Assembly (NCBI RefSeq): GCF_947501165.1
Contig: NZ_CANMUU010000001.1
Span: 248,001-312,000, forward strand
Source of the DNA: an uncultured Allomuricauda sp.
GTDB taxonomy: Bacteria > Bacteroidota > Bacteroidia > Flavobacteriales > Flavobacteriaceae
Length of the DNA stretch: 64,000 bases
Direction of reading: 5' to 3'
Below, piece by piece: positions 52,436 to 60,824 of this stretch. Position 1 is the first letter of the stretch, and each line of letters begins with the position of its first letter. A program made the position numbers and the translations under genes. The notes beneath the pieces were generated by a model that did not search any database, was not told the DNA's origin, and saw only the letters and a program-made list of their open reading frames with translations.

Positions 52436-53299
52436 ATGAAAAAAATACGCCCTCTACTAACCTATGCTTTAGCGCTCTTTTTTGCAGCGTTGGCACTATA
52501 TTTTTGGTCCAACTCCAGAACATTAAAACAAGAACTTGAGGCCAATCAACAAACCAAACAAGATCTATTTTCACGTTTGGCCATGCACGAGGCACTGCTT
52601 CAAGGTGATTCTCTATTGATTCGAGGAAATTACAACGACGCAATTGAATCTTATAGTGAAGGACAAGAACCTAGAACAGAGAGTGATGGGGCAGCTTTAG
52701 AAATGCGAATGGCTTTTGCCAAGACTTTTTTGGCCCTTCAAACTCAAAAAAATGAGACTGATTCCAATAGTATAGCTGTATTGGATACCACCTCTATTAT
52801 GGTCAAGGAACTAAGTTCCAAAGAAATCAACTCGATTGACTCCTTGACATTTGCTGTTGAAAAAATGCGTGCACAAGTATCCAGACTTAAAAAGCAATTG
52901 AGAAAAAAGGCCAACGGACAGTACTTAACCTTCGTAACCAGCAAAGGTAGTGTTGTTCACTATGTTGGAGACGTGAAAGACAAAAAGGCCAATGGTATGG
53001 GAGTAGCGCTGCTTAGCACCGGAAGTCGTTATGAGGGGCAATGGAAAAATAACCAAAGACATGGAGAGGGCACGTTTTATTGGCCTGATGGGCAATCCTA
53101 TGAAGGAACCTACATTAATGATAAACGGGATGGTAAAGGCACATATTACTGGCCAAATGGAGAAAAATATGTAGGCCATTGGAAAGCTGATGAACGCTTC
53201 GGAGAAGGTGTTTTCTATGGCAAAAAAGGAGATATAGTTGCCAGTGGGATTTGGGAAGATGACGAACTTGTACAAGAACCCAATAGGCGTCGTAAATAA
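52436..53299 (+). CDS. Membrane-anchored MORN-repeat protein
   Basis: ATG 52436 gives MKKIRPLLTYALALFFAALALYFWSNSR, an N-terminal anchor. A coiled-coil-like helix region (about 30-160) comes next. Four MORN repeats are near the C-terminus: GVALLSTGSRYEGQWKNNQRHGEGTFYWPDGQSYEGTYINDKRDGKGTYYWPNGEKYVGHWKADERFGEGVFY. MORN repeats mediate membrane or protein contacts. It is the third gene of a MORN/barrel/MORN operon, beginning 30 nt after the barrel gene, and may link inner and outer membrane parts of one system. Confidence 0.72.
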   Translation: MKKIRPLLTYALALFFAALALYFWSNSRTLKQELEANQQTKQDLFSRLAMHEALLQGDSLLIRGNYNDAIESYSEGQEPRTESDGAALEMRMAFAKTFLALQTQKNETDSNSIAVLDTTSIMVKELSSKEINSIDSLTFAVEKMRAQVSRLKKQLRKKANGQYLTFVTSKGSVVHYVGDVKDKKANGMGVALLSTGSRYEGQWKNNQRHGEGTFYWPDGQSYEGTYINDKRDGKGTYYWPNGEKYVGHWKADERFGEGVFYGKKGDIVASGIWEDDELVQEPNRRRK

Positions 53300-53312
53300 A
53301 ACAGTCTTGGTT

Positions 53313-53993
53313 TTAATTTCTATTCACATGGGTGACTTCGGCGTCCCCAGCTCTTCCTAAAACCAAAACATTTACAAAATTGATAAAAAGCCCAGTTTCA
53401 ACCACTCCGGGTATTTCCAAAAGTTTTGAATTTAATTCTTGAAGATTGTGATAGCCAGATATATCCAAATCTAAAATGAAATTGTTCTCATCTGTTCTAT
53501 ATTCTAAATCGTTCTCTTTTCTTAAAACTGGGTCAAGTCCAAGTTGTTTTAACTGCTCTATAATCTTTTTTTGAGCCAAAGGAATTACTTCCAAGGGCAA
53601 TCTAAATCTTCCCAAACTATCAACTTTTTTACTGGAATCAACGATGATTACATTGAATTTTGAATTGTAGGCCAAGATTTTTTCACGTAGTAAAGCTCCC
53701 CCTCCTCCTTTTATCATGTTGAATTGCGAATCTATCTCGTCCGCACCGTCAATATAAATATCAAGCTTATCTACTTTGTCCAATGTGGTCAAAGCAATGC
53801 CAAGCTCTTGAGCCATATTTGCCGTCCTTTCCGAAGATGGCACGCCAATAACTGAAAGACCATTCGCAACTTTTTCACTAAGCTGACGAATCATGAACTC
53901 TGCCGTGGAGCCGGTTCCCAGCCCAACAACCATTCCATCTTTCACAAATTCGATCGATGCTTCAGCAGCTAATTGCTTTTCATTTTTTTGCAT
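53313..53993 (-). CDS. rpiA: Ribose-5-phosphate isomerase A
   Basis: ATG 53993 (MQKNEKQLAAEASIEFV) is the usual RpiA start; the frame is open further upstream to 54083 but this gives an odd extension. The 226-residue enzyme has VVGLGTGSTAEFMIRQL, DKLDIYIDGADEIDSQFNMIKGGGGALLREKI and the catalytic acid and lysine in these blocks. It interconverts ribose-5-phosphate and ribulose-5-phosphate in the pentose phosphate pathway. It is monocistronic, with convergent and divergent neighbours. Confidence 0.95.
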   Translation of the reverse strand: MQKNEKQLAAEASIEFVKDGMVVGLGTGSTAEFMIRQLSEKVANGLSVIGVPSSERTANMAQELGIALTTLDKVDKLDIYIDGADEIDSQFNMIKGGGGALLREKILAYNSKFNVIIVDSSKKVDSLGRFRLPLEVIPLAQKKIIEQLKQLGLDPVLRKENDLEYRTDENNFILDLDISGYHNLQELNSKLLEIPGVVETGLFINFVNVLVLGRAGDAEVTHVNRN

Positions 53994-54129
53994 ACAAAAT
54001 CTTTCTTTTTCTAAAAGTATTGAAATATGGTATCCGAAGCTTATCATTTTGTTATGAAGTTGCCCTCTGTTTCTTTTTCCCACTTGAAACCCTTAGCTTG
54101 CTTCTAATCCTATAAAAGCCAATGCTGAT

Positions 54130-54870
54130 ATGATCAAGGCAGTAATTTTTGATTTGGATGGAACCCTAATCCAGACAGAGGTATTAAAGGCTACTTCGTA
54201 TGCCATAGCGATTAATGAACTGACTCAAAACAAAGTGGAAAAAGAACACGTTTTAGATGTTTTCTACCAATTTGTAGGTTTATCACGACTAGAGGTAGTC
54301 AGTGGGCTAACAAACCATTACCGTAATGAATTGACCAATCACCTAGAGACAGAAAACCTTTCGATTGTTCACGAAAAACTGATTGAAAGAAGATTGAAGA
54401 TATACAGGAAAATCCTTGATGACACTGAACTCTTGTCCAATCATTTCTGTTCATTTACCCTTGGTTTGTTCCATAGATTGTATGCCGAAGAATATACCCT
54501 AGTCCTCGCAACAATGTCCCATCTTCCGGAAGCCAAAAAAGTCACCCAAACCATGGGTATTTTTGACAAATTCAATTTAGTGCTCACTCGAGATGATGTC
54601 GAACAAGGAAAACCAGAACCCGACATTTATAACAAAGCAAAAAATATTCTAGGATTAAAATCCGAAGAATGTCTGGTAATTGAAGATTCGGCCAATGGCA
54701 TAAAGGCTGCCCAAAATGCTGACATGTCCGTTTTTGCAGTTACCAATGATATTACCAGAAAGTCGGTTCATGATTGTAATCTTTTGGAACCCAAGTTCAT
54801 CGTGGATGAGCTTCAAGAATTGGAATCTAGAGTATTTAGTTTTATTAGGAGTCTTCGTATAGAAGATTAA
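54130..54870 (+). CDS. HAD-family hydrolase, phosphoglucomutase-like subgroup
   Basis: The 246-residue protein has the HAD motifs FDLDGTLIQTE (nucleophile Asp), LATMSHLPEAKK (motif II), GKPEPDIYNKA (Lys) and CLVIEDSANGIKAAQNADM (acid pair). The cap is of the beta-phosphoglucomutase/phosphatase type with helices. Substrate cannot be told. It is divergent from rpiA and convergent with the aspartoacylase-like gene. Confidence 0.88.
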   Translation: MIKAVIFDLDGTLIQTEVLKATSYAIAINELTQNKVEKEHVLDVFYQFVGLSRLEVVSGLTNHYRNELTNHLETENLSIVHEKLIERRLKIYRKILDDTELLSNHFCSFTLGLFHRLYAEEYTLVLATMSHLPEAKKVTQTMGIFDKFNLVLTRDDVEQGKPEPDIYNKAKNILGLKSEECLVIEDSANGIKAAQNADMSVFAVTNDITRKSVHDCNLLEPKFIVDELQELESRVFSFIRSLRIED

Positions 54871-54876
54871 GATGTT

Positions 54877-56076
54877 TTACTTGCGCCAAGGCGCATTCTT
54901 GTAAAAAGCAGTCTTGGAATTTCGCTCCCTATTTTTAAGCAGTAGATGAGTTTCATCCATTTCCCGAGCCCTGTACCCCAATAAATGGAAGAAAGACTTC
55001 GCAAAAAAACGGGCGATTCTTTTATCCAAAACCAAAGTTTCCTTCTTTGATGAAGCCCAACGCACCCCAGGTAAGTGGGATAACCATCCGTCAACTTTAA
55101 GTTTCCTCAGGTATTTGGACAGCCAAAGATAAAACAGAGGGATTCTTCTTATAAAATAGAAGCCCTCATATCCCTTGTCTTGATATAGGGGCATAAAAAT
55201 CTGTCTTCTTTTATCCGTTTTTATTAGTCCATTTCCGTTCATTGCAATTGACATGCCTTTGGGTACAGATTGAAAATTAACAAACCCGGGAAGCATTTTG
55301 AAAGAGGCTCCCTTTTGGATTAAGTGCTGATAATAAATCTCAAAAAAGCGTTGGGGCGCTTCAGTATACTGTTGAAGCTTTGCTTTTATTCCTTTAAGTT
55401 CAACTTTCTCCATAGGAGTAAAACCTACAAGCCCAAGTGTATATTCAATAAAGTGAAAAGCGCTCACAATGGCCTTTTCATCAGAGTGTTGTCCACTTTC
55501 AAAACCGAAGGCAACATGTCCCATTTCGTTTATATGACTTAACAAAGCACCAGTAAGGTATTCTTCAATACCCAATATTACAGGCAAAGGGTAATTTGAG
55601 GTAAAACTTCGGTTGAGCAAGCTATCGTTCATCACTATAAAAGGTTCCGTTTCCCCAGAAGTTGTATGCAAATCAATAAAATAAAAGGGTGGGCTCAACC
55701 CATTAATAATTTGCTCAATAAGGGAATGAAGTTCGACCATTTCTTCCTCTTCGGCGTTTAAGGTTCTAGAAGTTTCTTTTTGTGCCCCCAATTGATTTGG
55801 AAGCCAAATTCTATTCAGATCCTCATCAATAAAACGAACGCCTTCTTTCAGGGCTTTTAGATTCCCTGTTACTCCAATAAATTCACCGGAAAGAGATTCC
55901 TTGCTTCCTTGCAGTTTTTCAAACACCTGTCTTAAAGCAATTACTCCGGCAGGTTCATTTCCATGGATTCCTCCAAAAAACACGACGGTTGGACCATCTT
56001 TGGCTCCCTTTAAATGGCCAATAACGCGATGTACATTTTCTGTGACGGAAGTATAAGAATTGGAATGCTGGGTCAT
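54877..56076 (-). CDS. Succinylglutamate desuccinylase/aspartoacylase-like zinc hydrolase
   Basis: Start ATG 56076 overlaps the upstream stop (TGATG). A TTG at 56079 is possible. The 399-residue protein has the AstE/AspA zinc site VVFFGGIHGNEPAGVIAL (His and Glu) and FYFIDLHTTSGETEPFIVMND (His), plus EDLNRIW and FESGQH. It cuts acyl groups from amino acids or related N-acyl compounds. The partner gene upstream is a glutamate-cysteine-ligase-like enzyme with CBS domains. The coupling suggests opposing or sequential reactions on an amide bond. Confidence 0.85.
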   Translation of the reverse strand: MTQHSNSYTSVTENVHRVIGHLKGAKDGPTVVFFGGIHGNEPAGVIALRQVFEKLQGSKESLSGEFIGVTGNLKALKEGVRFIDEDLNRIWLPNQLGAQKETSRTLNAEEEEMVELHSLIEQIINGLSPPFYFIDLHTTSGETEPFIVMNDSLLNRSFTSNYPLPVILGIEEYLTGALLSHINEMGHVAFGFESGQHSDEKAIVSAFHFIEYTLGLVGFTPMEKVELKGIKAKLQQYTEAPQRFFEIYYQHLIQKGASFKMLPGFVNFQSVPKGMSIAMNGNGLIKTDKRRQIFMPLYQDKGYEGFYFIRRIPLFYLWLSKYLRKLKVDGWLSHLPGVRWASSKKETLVLDKRIARFFAKSFFHLLGYRAREMDETHLLLKNRERNSKTAFYKNAPWRK

Positions 56077-57923
56077 CAAACTAAATCAGATTTACTTAGA
56101 ATTCCAACGATAGTTTTATCTAGAACAATAGGAAGGCAACCAATTTCATGCTTTTCTAGGATAGCGCTGGCACTTTCAATCTTTTCGTCCGGAGCGACTG
56201 ATACTATCTTAGTTATCATAACATCTGCAACGGTTGTTTTTTCGAAATCAATTGATTTGTCCAAAGATTCCAGATAACTCCATGTAAGAAGTCCAACCAA
56301 TTCGCCTTGATCATTTTCAACGGGAATGTGATGGATTTGATTCCATTCCATAATGGCCATGGCCATACTTACATAATCATCCTCATAGAGTTTTAGCACA
56401 TGAGAGGTCATGATTTCTTTGACCAGTTTTGGTTTTCTCTTGATTTCTTGCAAGTCAATATCTTTCCAAAGGTGAATAGGAAGGTTTTTCGATTGGTTCT
56501 CCACCATATGCTTTGTCAACAAAACCAAAGACTTATCTGTTCTGTATCTTTTTTTCAGTTCTCTTATATTGGTCACTTGCCATTGTTCGCCAGTCCTTCC
56601 GTTGGTTCTGGCTTCAATTATGCCCAAAAGCCGTTCAACATCCTGATCATCAATCCCACATCTATGCAATCCTTTGTACGCTATGGGAAGTAATTTGTTC
56701 AAAACCAATTTTTTGGCACTGTAAGCTTCTCCACACCAAGAAAAAAGTGTTTCCTTACCTGTACGGGCCGCCTTTATAAAATTGGTCTTGGCTGATTTAA
56801 AATCCATCTGGGAAGGCATATCGTCAAAGGACTTTGGCCTCCCTTTCATCAATCCCACCCAAAATGCAAAGTTTGCCATTTCATCCAATACCGATGGGCC
56901 TGAAGGTATATATCGATTCTCTATTCGAAGATGTGGCTTTCCACCTCCTACACCATAACAAGGTCTGTTCCATCGGTAGACTGTACCATTGTGCAAGCAT
57001 AGGGCTGGCAGCTTAGGAACTCCTCCACTTTTAACTATATCCAAGGAATTTTCCTCAATATGTTTCGTCAATAGAATTCTATGTTTAGAAATATCTTTCT
57101 TGAAAATTTCCACAACGCTACCGGTTTCCCAGTCATCACCAAATCCTACTCTGGGTGTCTGATTTTTAAGGGCATACGCTGTTTTTCGGGTATCCAGACT
57201 CTGCTGAAAAAGAGCAATACGGGTTTCTTTCCAAAGTTCCCGGCCCATGAGCATGGGCGAATTACAACATACCGAAAGTACCGGGCCGGCAATGGCCTGG
57301 GCCCAATTATAGCTCGAGATAAAATCGTGTGTGGGTATTTGCAGATGGAGTTGAAAGCTTGTATTGCAGGCTTCAAACATTACCGAATCATGTTTTAAAA
57401 ACAATTCATCCACCCCACGAATCTTCAAGTTGAAATCCCCTCCCTTATACGCTTTGAGCATATCGTTCAAGGCAAAATATCTGGGTATTGGAGTTAGGTA
57501 GTCCAACCCTACCTCTTTTTTTCCAATGGTTGGTAAAATGCCTGCCAATAGCAGATTGGCTCCCATACCATCCGCCTTTTCAGCAGCTTTTTGCAACAAA
57601 TTTCGTAACTGCTCCTCTACCAAGCTAAAACAGTTCCCCTTGAGTTCAAAAGGGTCCAGATTTATTTCAATATTGTAATTGGCCAATTCTGTGGTAAAAT
57701 GGTCATCATCAATGGCATCAAGTAGTTTTAGATTCACACCATATGGCCTATATTCCTCATCAATAAGACAAAGTTCCTGTTCAGCCCCTATACGTACTAC
57801 ATTATCTTCAAAACTTCCATTTTCTAAGAGCAACCCCAGAGCCTTTATGTCATCGATAAGGTGTTGCGCAAAAGCCATTCGCTCCGTGGTATTCTGAGAG
57901 CGCTGTTTTATCATTTCACCCAT
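56076..57923 (-). CDS. GCS2-like carboxylate-amine ligase fused to tandem CBS domains
   Basis: ATG 57923 is preferred to a TTG at 57941. The 615-residue protein has a glutamate-cysteine-ligase type 2 core (about 1-480): RIGAEQELCLIDEEYRPYGVN, NYNIEINLDPFEL, SFQLHLQIPTHDFISSYNW, CNSPMLMGRELWKETRIALFQQS and RIENRYIPSGPSVLDEMANFAFW. Two CBS domains (about 500-615; IMTSHVLKLYEDDYVSMAMAIMEWNQIHHIPVEN and DVMITKIVSVAPDEKIESASAILEKHEIGCLPIV) follow. It likely forms a gamma-glutamyl or similar amide with ATP, controlled by adenine nucleotides. The substrate is unknown. Its end overlaps the hydrolase gene. Confidence 0.8.
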   Translation of the reverse strand: MGEMIKQRSQNTTERMAFAQHLIDDIKALGLLLENGSFEDNVVRIGAEQELCLIDEEYRPYGVNLKLLDAIDDDHFTTELANYNIEINLDPFELKGNCFSLVEEQLRNLLQKAAEKADGMGANLLLAGILPTIGKKEVGLDYLTPIPRYFALNDMLKAYKGGDFNLKIRGVDELFLKHDSVMFEACNTSFQLHLQIPTHDFISSYNWAQAIAGPVLSVCCNSPMLMGRELWKETRIALFQQSLDTRKTAYALKNQTPRVGFGDDWETGSVVEIFKKDISKHRILLTKHIEENSLDIVKSGGVPKLPALCLHNGTVYRWNRPCYGVGGGKPHLRIENRYIPSGPSVLDEMANFAFWVGLMKGRPKSFDDMPSQMDFKSAKTNFIKAARTGKETLFSWCGEAYSAKKLVLNKLLPIAYKGLHRCGIDDQDVERLLGIIEARTNGRTGEQWQVTNIRELKKRYRTDKSLVLLTKHMVENQSKNLPIHLWKDIDLQEIKRKPKLVKEIMTSHVLKLYEDDYVSMAMAIMEWNQIHHIPVENDQGELVGLLTWSYLESLDKSIDFEKTTVADVMITKIVSVAPDEKIESASAILEKHEIGCLPIVLDKTIVGILSKSDLV

Positions 57924-58141
57924 GGTATAACTACTTGACAAACAAAGCTAACCATCCAATACTGATGAAAACATGACAATTATCAGCCCGAGTGGTTGGA
58001 ACTTAGCCAAGTACTTTCTAATACCAATGATGCAGGTAATTTATCTAGCCACTAGTTCATCTCCTGCATCCGTAAAGTGAAAACCTGCATCCGTTGATTT
58101 GAATCAAAATTAAGCAAGTCGTCGTTTTACATTTGTATAGC

Positions 58142-58291
58142 AATTACGTCTCGATTTTGGTTTTTGTCAATCAATTAAAAGACTAGTAGTTAGTAATGCA
58201 CTTTTGGATTGTTTGGTCAAAAAAGTGTTTAGTTTAGTTGAGGTTTCCATTGCACCAAGGAATAAAAATTCCTTGGTGACAATGGTTTTTT
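58142..58291 (+). ncRNA. Candidate small RNA between promoter-like motif and terminator
   Basis: A TAnnTTTG element (58128-58135) is followed by about 110 nt without a sizeable ORF and then by a strong terminator. The TTTG -33 element is 26 nt upstream, which is longer than usual. Start and existence of the transcript are inferred. Confidence 0.3.
58247..58291 (+). terminator. Strong Rho-independent terminator
   Basis: CCATTG plus CACCAAGGAAT pairs with ATTCCTTGGTG plus CAATGG (one bulged A) around a 4-nt loop, giving a 17-bp stem, then TTTTTT. No gene is upstream on this strand, which is the main reason to suspect a small RNA. Confidence 0.85.
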
Positions 58292-58368
58292 GTTTAGAGT
58301 CCTATCAAACTAAAAAAAACCAACTAGAGTTACTGCTCGATTTCTAGATTTCAAAACCACATGGTTAA

Positions 58369-58569
58369 GCCAAACACCTCAAAGAGTATGAAAATCTCTT
58401 ATCCGACCATCAATTTATGAGGGTTCACAACAGTTACTTGATAAATCTAAAAGAGGTAAAAAAATATATTAAATCAGATGGAGGTTACATAATAATGAGC
58501 AATGACATGCATGTAAGTATCTCCCCCAGAAAGAAAGAGGACCTATTGGATTCAATGAAAAGACTTTAA
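58369..58569 (+). pseudogene. Remnant of a LytTR-type response regulator
   Basis: In-frame translation from 58369 reads AKHLKEYENLLSDHQFMRVHN, SYLINLKEVKKYIKSDGGYI, IMSNDMHVSISPRKKEDLLD and SMKRL, then TAA. This is the C-terminal two-thirds of a LytTR DNA-binding domain. A stop precedes it, there is no ATG, and no receiver domain is seen upstream, so only the tail survived. It is the target-binding end of a decayed LytR/AlgR-type regulator. Confidence 0.75.
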
Positions 58570-58590
58570 CTTAGTTACAAACTTTTAGGC

Positions 58591-59055
58591 CTACAAACAC
58601 CTCCCCTTCTTTGGGGCAAAAACATAGGTTGTGTTTCCCTGTTTCCATTTACCTGCAGCTAAATTTTGAATGTTTATTGGATAATACGTTTTCTGGCCAA
58701 AAGCATCTGTTACCTCTAGATAAAAAGCATTCTGATGCTCCAAGACCTGCCAACTTCCAGAGTTTTTGGCCACCCCAGCACCGCTGGCCCGATTATTTCT
58801 ATTACTTGTATTTTGGGTTCCCTTTACATTAAAAGACCCTTCGTAATCATAATAGTACGTACCATCTTCACAAAAATCTACATAAGTTATAGCACTGGAA
58901 CTTGAATCAAGTACTACAGACGACTCTGTATAAATTACTAACTGACCATTATCAATATATTCCTTCAACCTCGTAAGATTATCTCCTGATTGAGCCAGTA
59001 AAAAAGATGGAAAAAACAATATCCCCAAAAACATTTTTATAACAACAGATTTCAT
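58591..59055 (-). CDS. Exported protein of unknown function
   Basis: ATG 59055 is chosen as MKSVVIKMFLGILFFPSFLLAQS is a clear signal peptide; the longer frame from 59094 adds only a short cap. The 154-residue protein is rich in strands and G/S/N turns: QLVIYTESSVVLDSSSSAITYVDFCEDGTYYYDYEGSFNV and SGSWQVLEHQNAFYLEVTDAFGQKTYYP. The pattern resembles a lipocalin-like or Bacteroidota secreted domain, but I do not recognise it. It ends 21 nt after the LytTR relic (convergent). Confidence 0.55.
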   Translation of the reverse strand: MKSVVIKMFLGILFFPSFLLAQSGDNLTRLKEYIDNGQLVIYTESSVVLDSSSSAITYVDFCEDGTYYYDYEGSFNVKGTQNTSNRNNRASGAGVAKNSGSWQVLEHQNAFYLEVTDAFGQKTYYPINIQNLAAGKWKQGNTTYVFAPKKGRCL

Positions 59056-59191
59056 CACAAATTGTTTTGAATTGAAATTAAATAATAAATACAATGGGGA
59101 AACTTATGGTAAAACTGAAAATATACCTTTTTGAAATTGAAATCTGTTCTACAAACTACTTTATAACTTTTTTAACGCAACAAGGGCAGCG

Positions 59192-59785
59192 CTATTCCCG
59201 GCCGTCTTTCTTCTCAACAAGTCCTTTAGTAAACTCATTTAGAGCTTCAACTTTTTCTTCAAAATCTCCCTTGAGGGTTTTACGGTACTCATTAAGGTTT
59301 TTAACTAAATCGTCTATTCGTTCCGGCAGCATGTCTTCAAAAAATTGCCTCAACCGTTTGGCGGTGGTTGGTGATTTACCGTTTGTAGATATAGCAATCT
59401 TCACATTGCCCTTGGTAACTATACCTCCCATATAAAAGTCACAAAACGGTGGGTTGTCCGCCACATTGACCAGTAAACTTCGTTCCCTGCAATCACGATA
59501 TACTTCTTCGTTTACTTCTACTTTGTCCGTACAGGCTATTACCATATGCTTGCCTTCTAAATAACTCTTGTTATATACATCACGAGTAATTTCCACCTGA
59601 TGGTTTTTAGCCAAATTAAGAGTAGCTTCCAAATATTCAGGCGCAATCATTTGCACTTTCGCCCCAGGGCTTGATTTTAATAAGAAAGATAGTTTTTCCA
59701 AACCCACATTACCTCCACCTACAATGAGTACGTTCAGGTTGGAAACTTTCAAAAAAACCGGATATAACTCATTTCGTTCTTCCAT
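59192..59785 (-). CDS. Precorrin-2 dehydrogenase/sirohydrochlorin ferrochelatase-like
   Basis: ATG 59785 has AAGGA 5 nt upstream and gives MEERNELYPVFLKVSNLNVLIVGGGNVGLEKLSFLL; a TTG at 59815 is possible. The 197-residue protein has the NAD-binding GGGNVG motif, ACTDKVEVNEEVYRDCRERSLLVNVADNPPFCDFYMGGIVTKGNVKIAISTNGKSPTTAKRLRQFF and the helical tail, as in Met8/CysG N-terminal domains. It makes sirohaem from precorrin-2, needed for sulfite or nitrite reductase. It is downstream of the head-GIN gene. Confidence 0.88.
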   Translation of the reverse strand: MEERNELYPVFLKVSNLNVLIVGGGNVGLEKLSFLLKSSPGAKVQMIAPEYLEATLNLAKNHQVEITRDVYNKSYLEGKHMVIACTDKVEVNEEVYRDCRERSLLVNVADNPPFCDFYMGGIVTKGNVKIAISTNGKSPTTAKRLRQFFEDMLPERIDDLVKNLNEYRKTLKGDFEEKVEALNEFTKGLVEKKDGRE

Positions 59786-59829
59786 ATCATCCTTACTTTT
59801 CTTAAGCCATGCCAAGATAGAAAGAAATG

Positions 59830-60660
59830 CTATTTTTTTATAACATTCCCATCACTCGACAAATCTTGTCTGATTATCTCAGCCTCTCCCTTATAGAAAA
59901 GTTTGCTGTCAGAATTTGCTGTTACATCTATGGTGTTTGAAACCGTAAGGTACGCTTCACTATCTGAGGTAAGTATTATTTTTAAATTTTCTACCTGCAA
60001 AGCATAATCTTCCATTCTACTATCCGATGAAAGCGTTGCATCTAATTTTGTGATAGTGCCCATTACATCCATTTCACTATCAGAAGATAACTTGACATTA
60101 ACTTCATCAATTGCAACCTCACCATCCAATTGAGCGCCAGAGGAAAAATCCATCCTAGCATTTTTAGCGTCAAGATAGAGGGTTGCTTTACTATCTGATG
60201 AAGCACTCAGTTCAAAATCATCTGTGGTCACATCCCCATCAAAATGTGCGTCTGAACTCAGTTGAATTAATGTTGAAGGTGCGTTTAAAGGTGCATCCAG
60301 AAAAATGGAAGCATCTGAAGAAGCTCTAAACTCAGTTATACTTTTTGCATTGATAAACAGATTCAGGGTTTCTTTTCCTTTGATATTGACATTGTTTTTT
60401 ATTTTAACCGTTAACTTTCCATTCCGTTCAAAGACATCTATCTTATCAAACAGATTGCTATTTGCTTCTATACGGATGCTCTGTTCTGCATCCGAAAAGT
60501 TAATGTATGCCTTAAAGTCCGTAGCTACCTCTAAAGCGGTAATTTCGTTAAAATCATAGTTACGGGTAGATACCTCATCCGAGACCCTTACAGTTTCTGT
60601 GGAGCAGGATATAGCCAAAAGGGCTACTACCCAAATCCAGTTGGTTTTGGCTAATTTCAT
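59830..60660 (-). CDS. Head-GIN-domain (DUF2807) lipoprotein
   Basis: The 276-residue protein has a lipobox (ALLAISCSTETV) and then the head-GIN beta-helix: YDFNEITALEVATDFKAYINFSDAEQSIRIEANSNLFDKIDVFERNGKLTVKIK. A run of short repeats follows, LSSDAHFDGDVTTDDFELSASSDSKATLYLDAKNARMDFSSGAQLDGEV, each with an S-S-D turn. Family members are surface adhesin-like. It is in the same direction as the sigma/anti-sigma operon upstream and may be one of its targets. Confidence 0.78.
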   Translation of the reverse strand: MKLAKTNWIWVVALLAISCSTETVRVSDEVSTRNYDFNEITALEVATDFKAYINFSDAEQSIRIEANSNLFDKIDVFERNGKLTVKIKNNVNIKGKETLNLFINAKSITEFRASSDASIFLDAPLNAPSTLIQLSSDAHFDGDVTTDDFELSASSDSKATLYLDAKNARMDFSSGAQLDGEVAIDEVNVKLSSDSEMDVMGTITKLDATLSSDSRMEDYALQVENLKIILTSDSEAYLTVSNTIDVTANSDSKLFYKGEAEIIRQDLSSDGNVIKK

Positions 60661-60683
60661 AATACTTTTGTTTAAAGATTGTT

Positions 60684-60824
60684 TTATTTAAAGATTATCG
60701 AAGTCCATTCAAATGGAATGGCCTGCCAGTCTCCGGCACCTTCTTGCTTGAATACCTGATTGTTTTCAGAAAAAACCCGTATGGCAACTATTGGGATACT
60801 TCCTAAACTTCTTTCCTCTTTCAT
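60684..60824 (-). CDS. 46-residue ORF coupled to the upstream barrel gene
   Basis: Beginning with ATG 60824 (overlapping the upstream TGA as ATGA), the ORF runs 46 codons: MKEERSLGSIPIVAIRVFSE and then QEGAGDWQAIPFEWTSIIFK before TAA. The peptide is beta-prone with no signal sequence. Translational coupling and balanced composition argue for a real small protein. It fills a gap between two genes of the same operon. No family is recognised. Confidence 0.5.
   Translation of the reverse strand: MKEERSLGSIPIVAIRVFSENNQVFKQEGAGDWQAIPFEWTSIIFK

Larger units (their letters stand above)
57924..58590. other. About 650-nt gap with a possible sRNA, terminator and LytTR remnant
   Basis: No intact gene is present. 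From left to right: AT-rich DNA with a short direct repeat (CCTGCATCCGT twice near 58070 and 58085), a possible Bacteroidota promoter (TACATTTG at 58128-58135, TTTG at 58098), a strong terminator (58247-58291) and a decayed LytTR gene (58369-58569). Confidence 0.5.
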
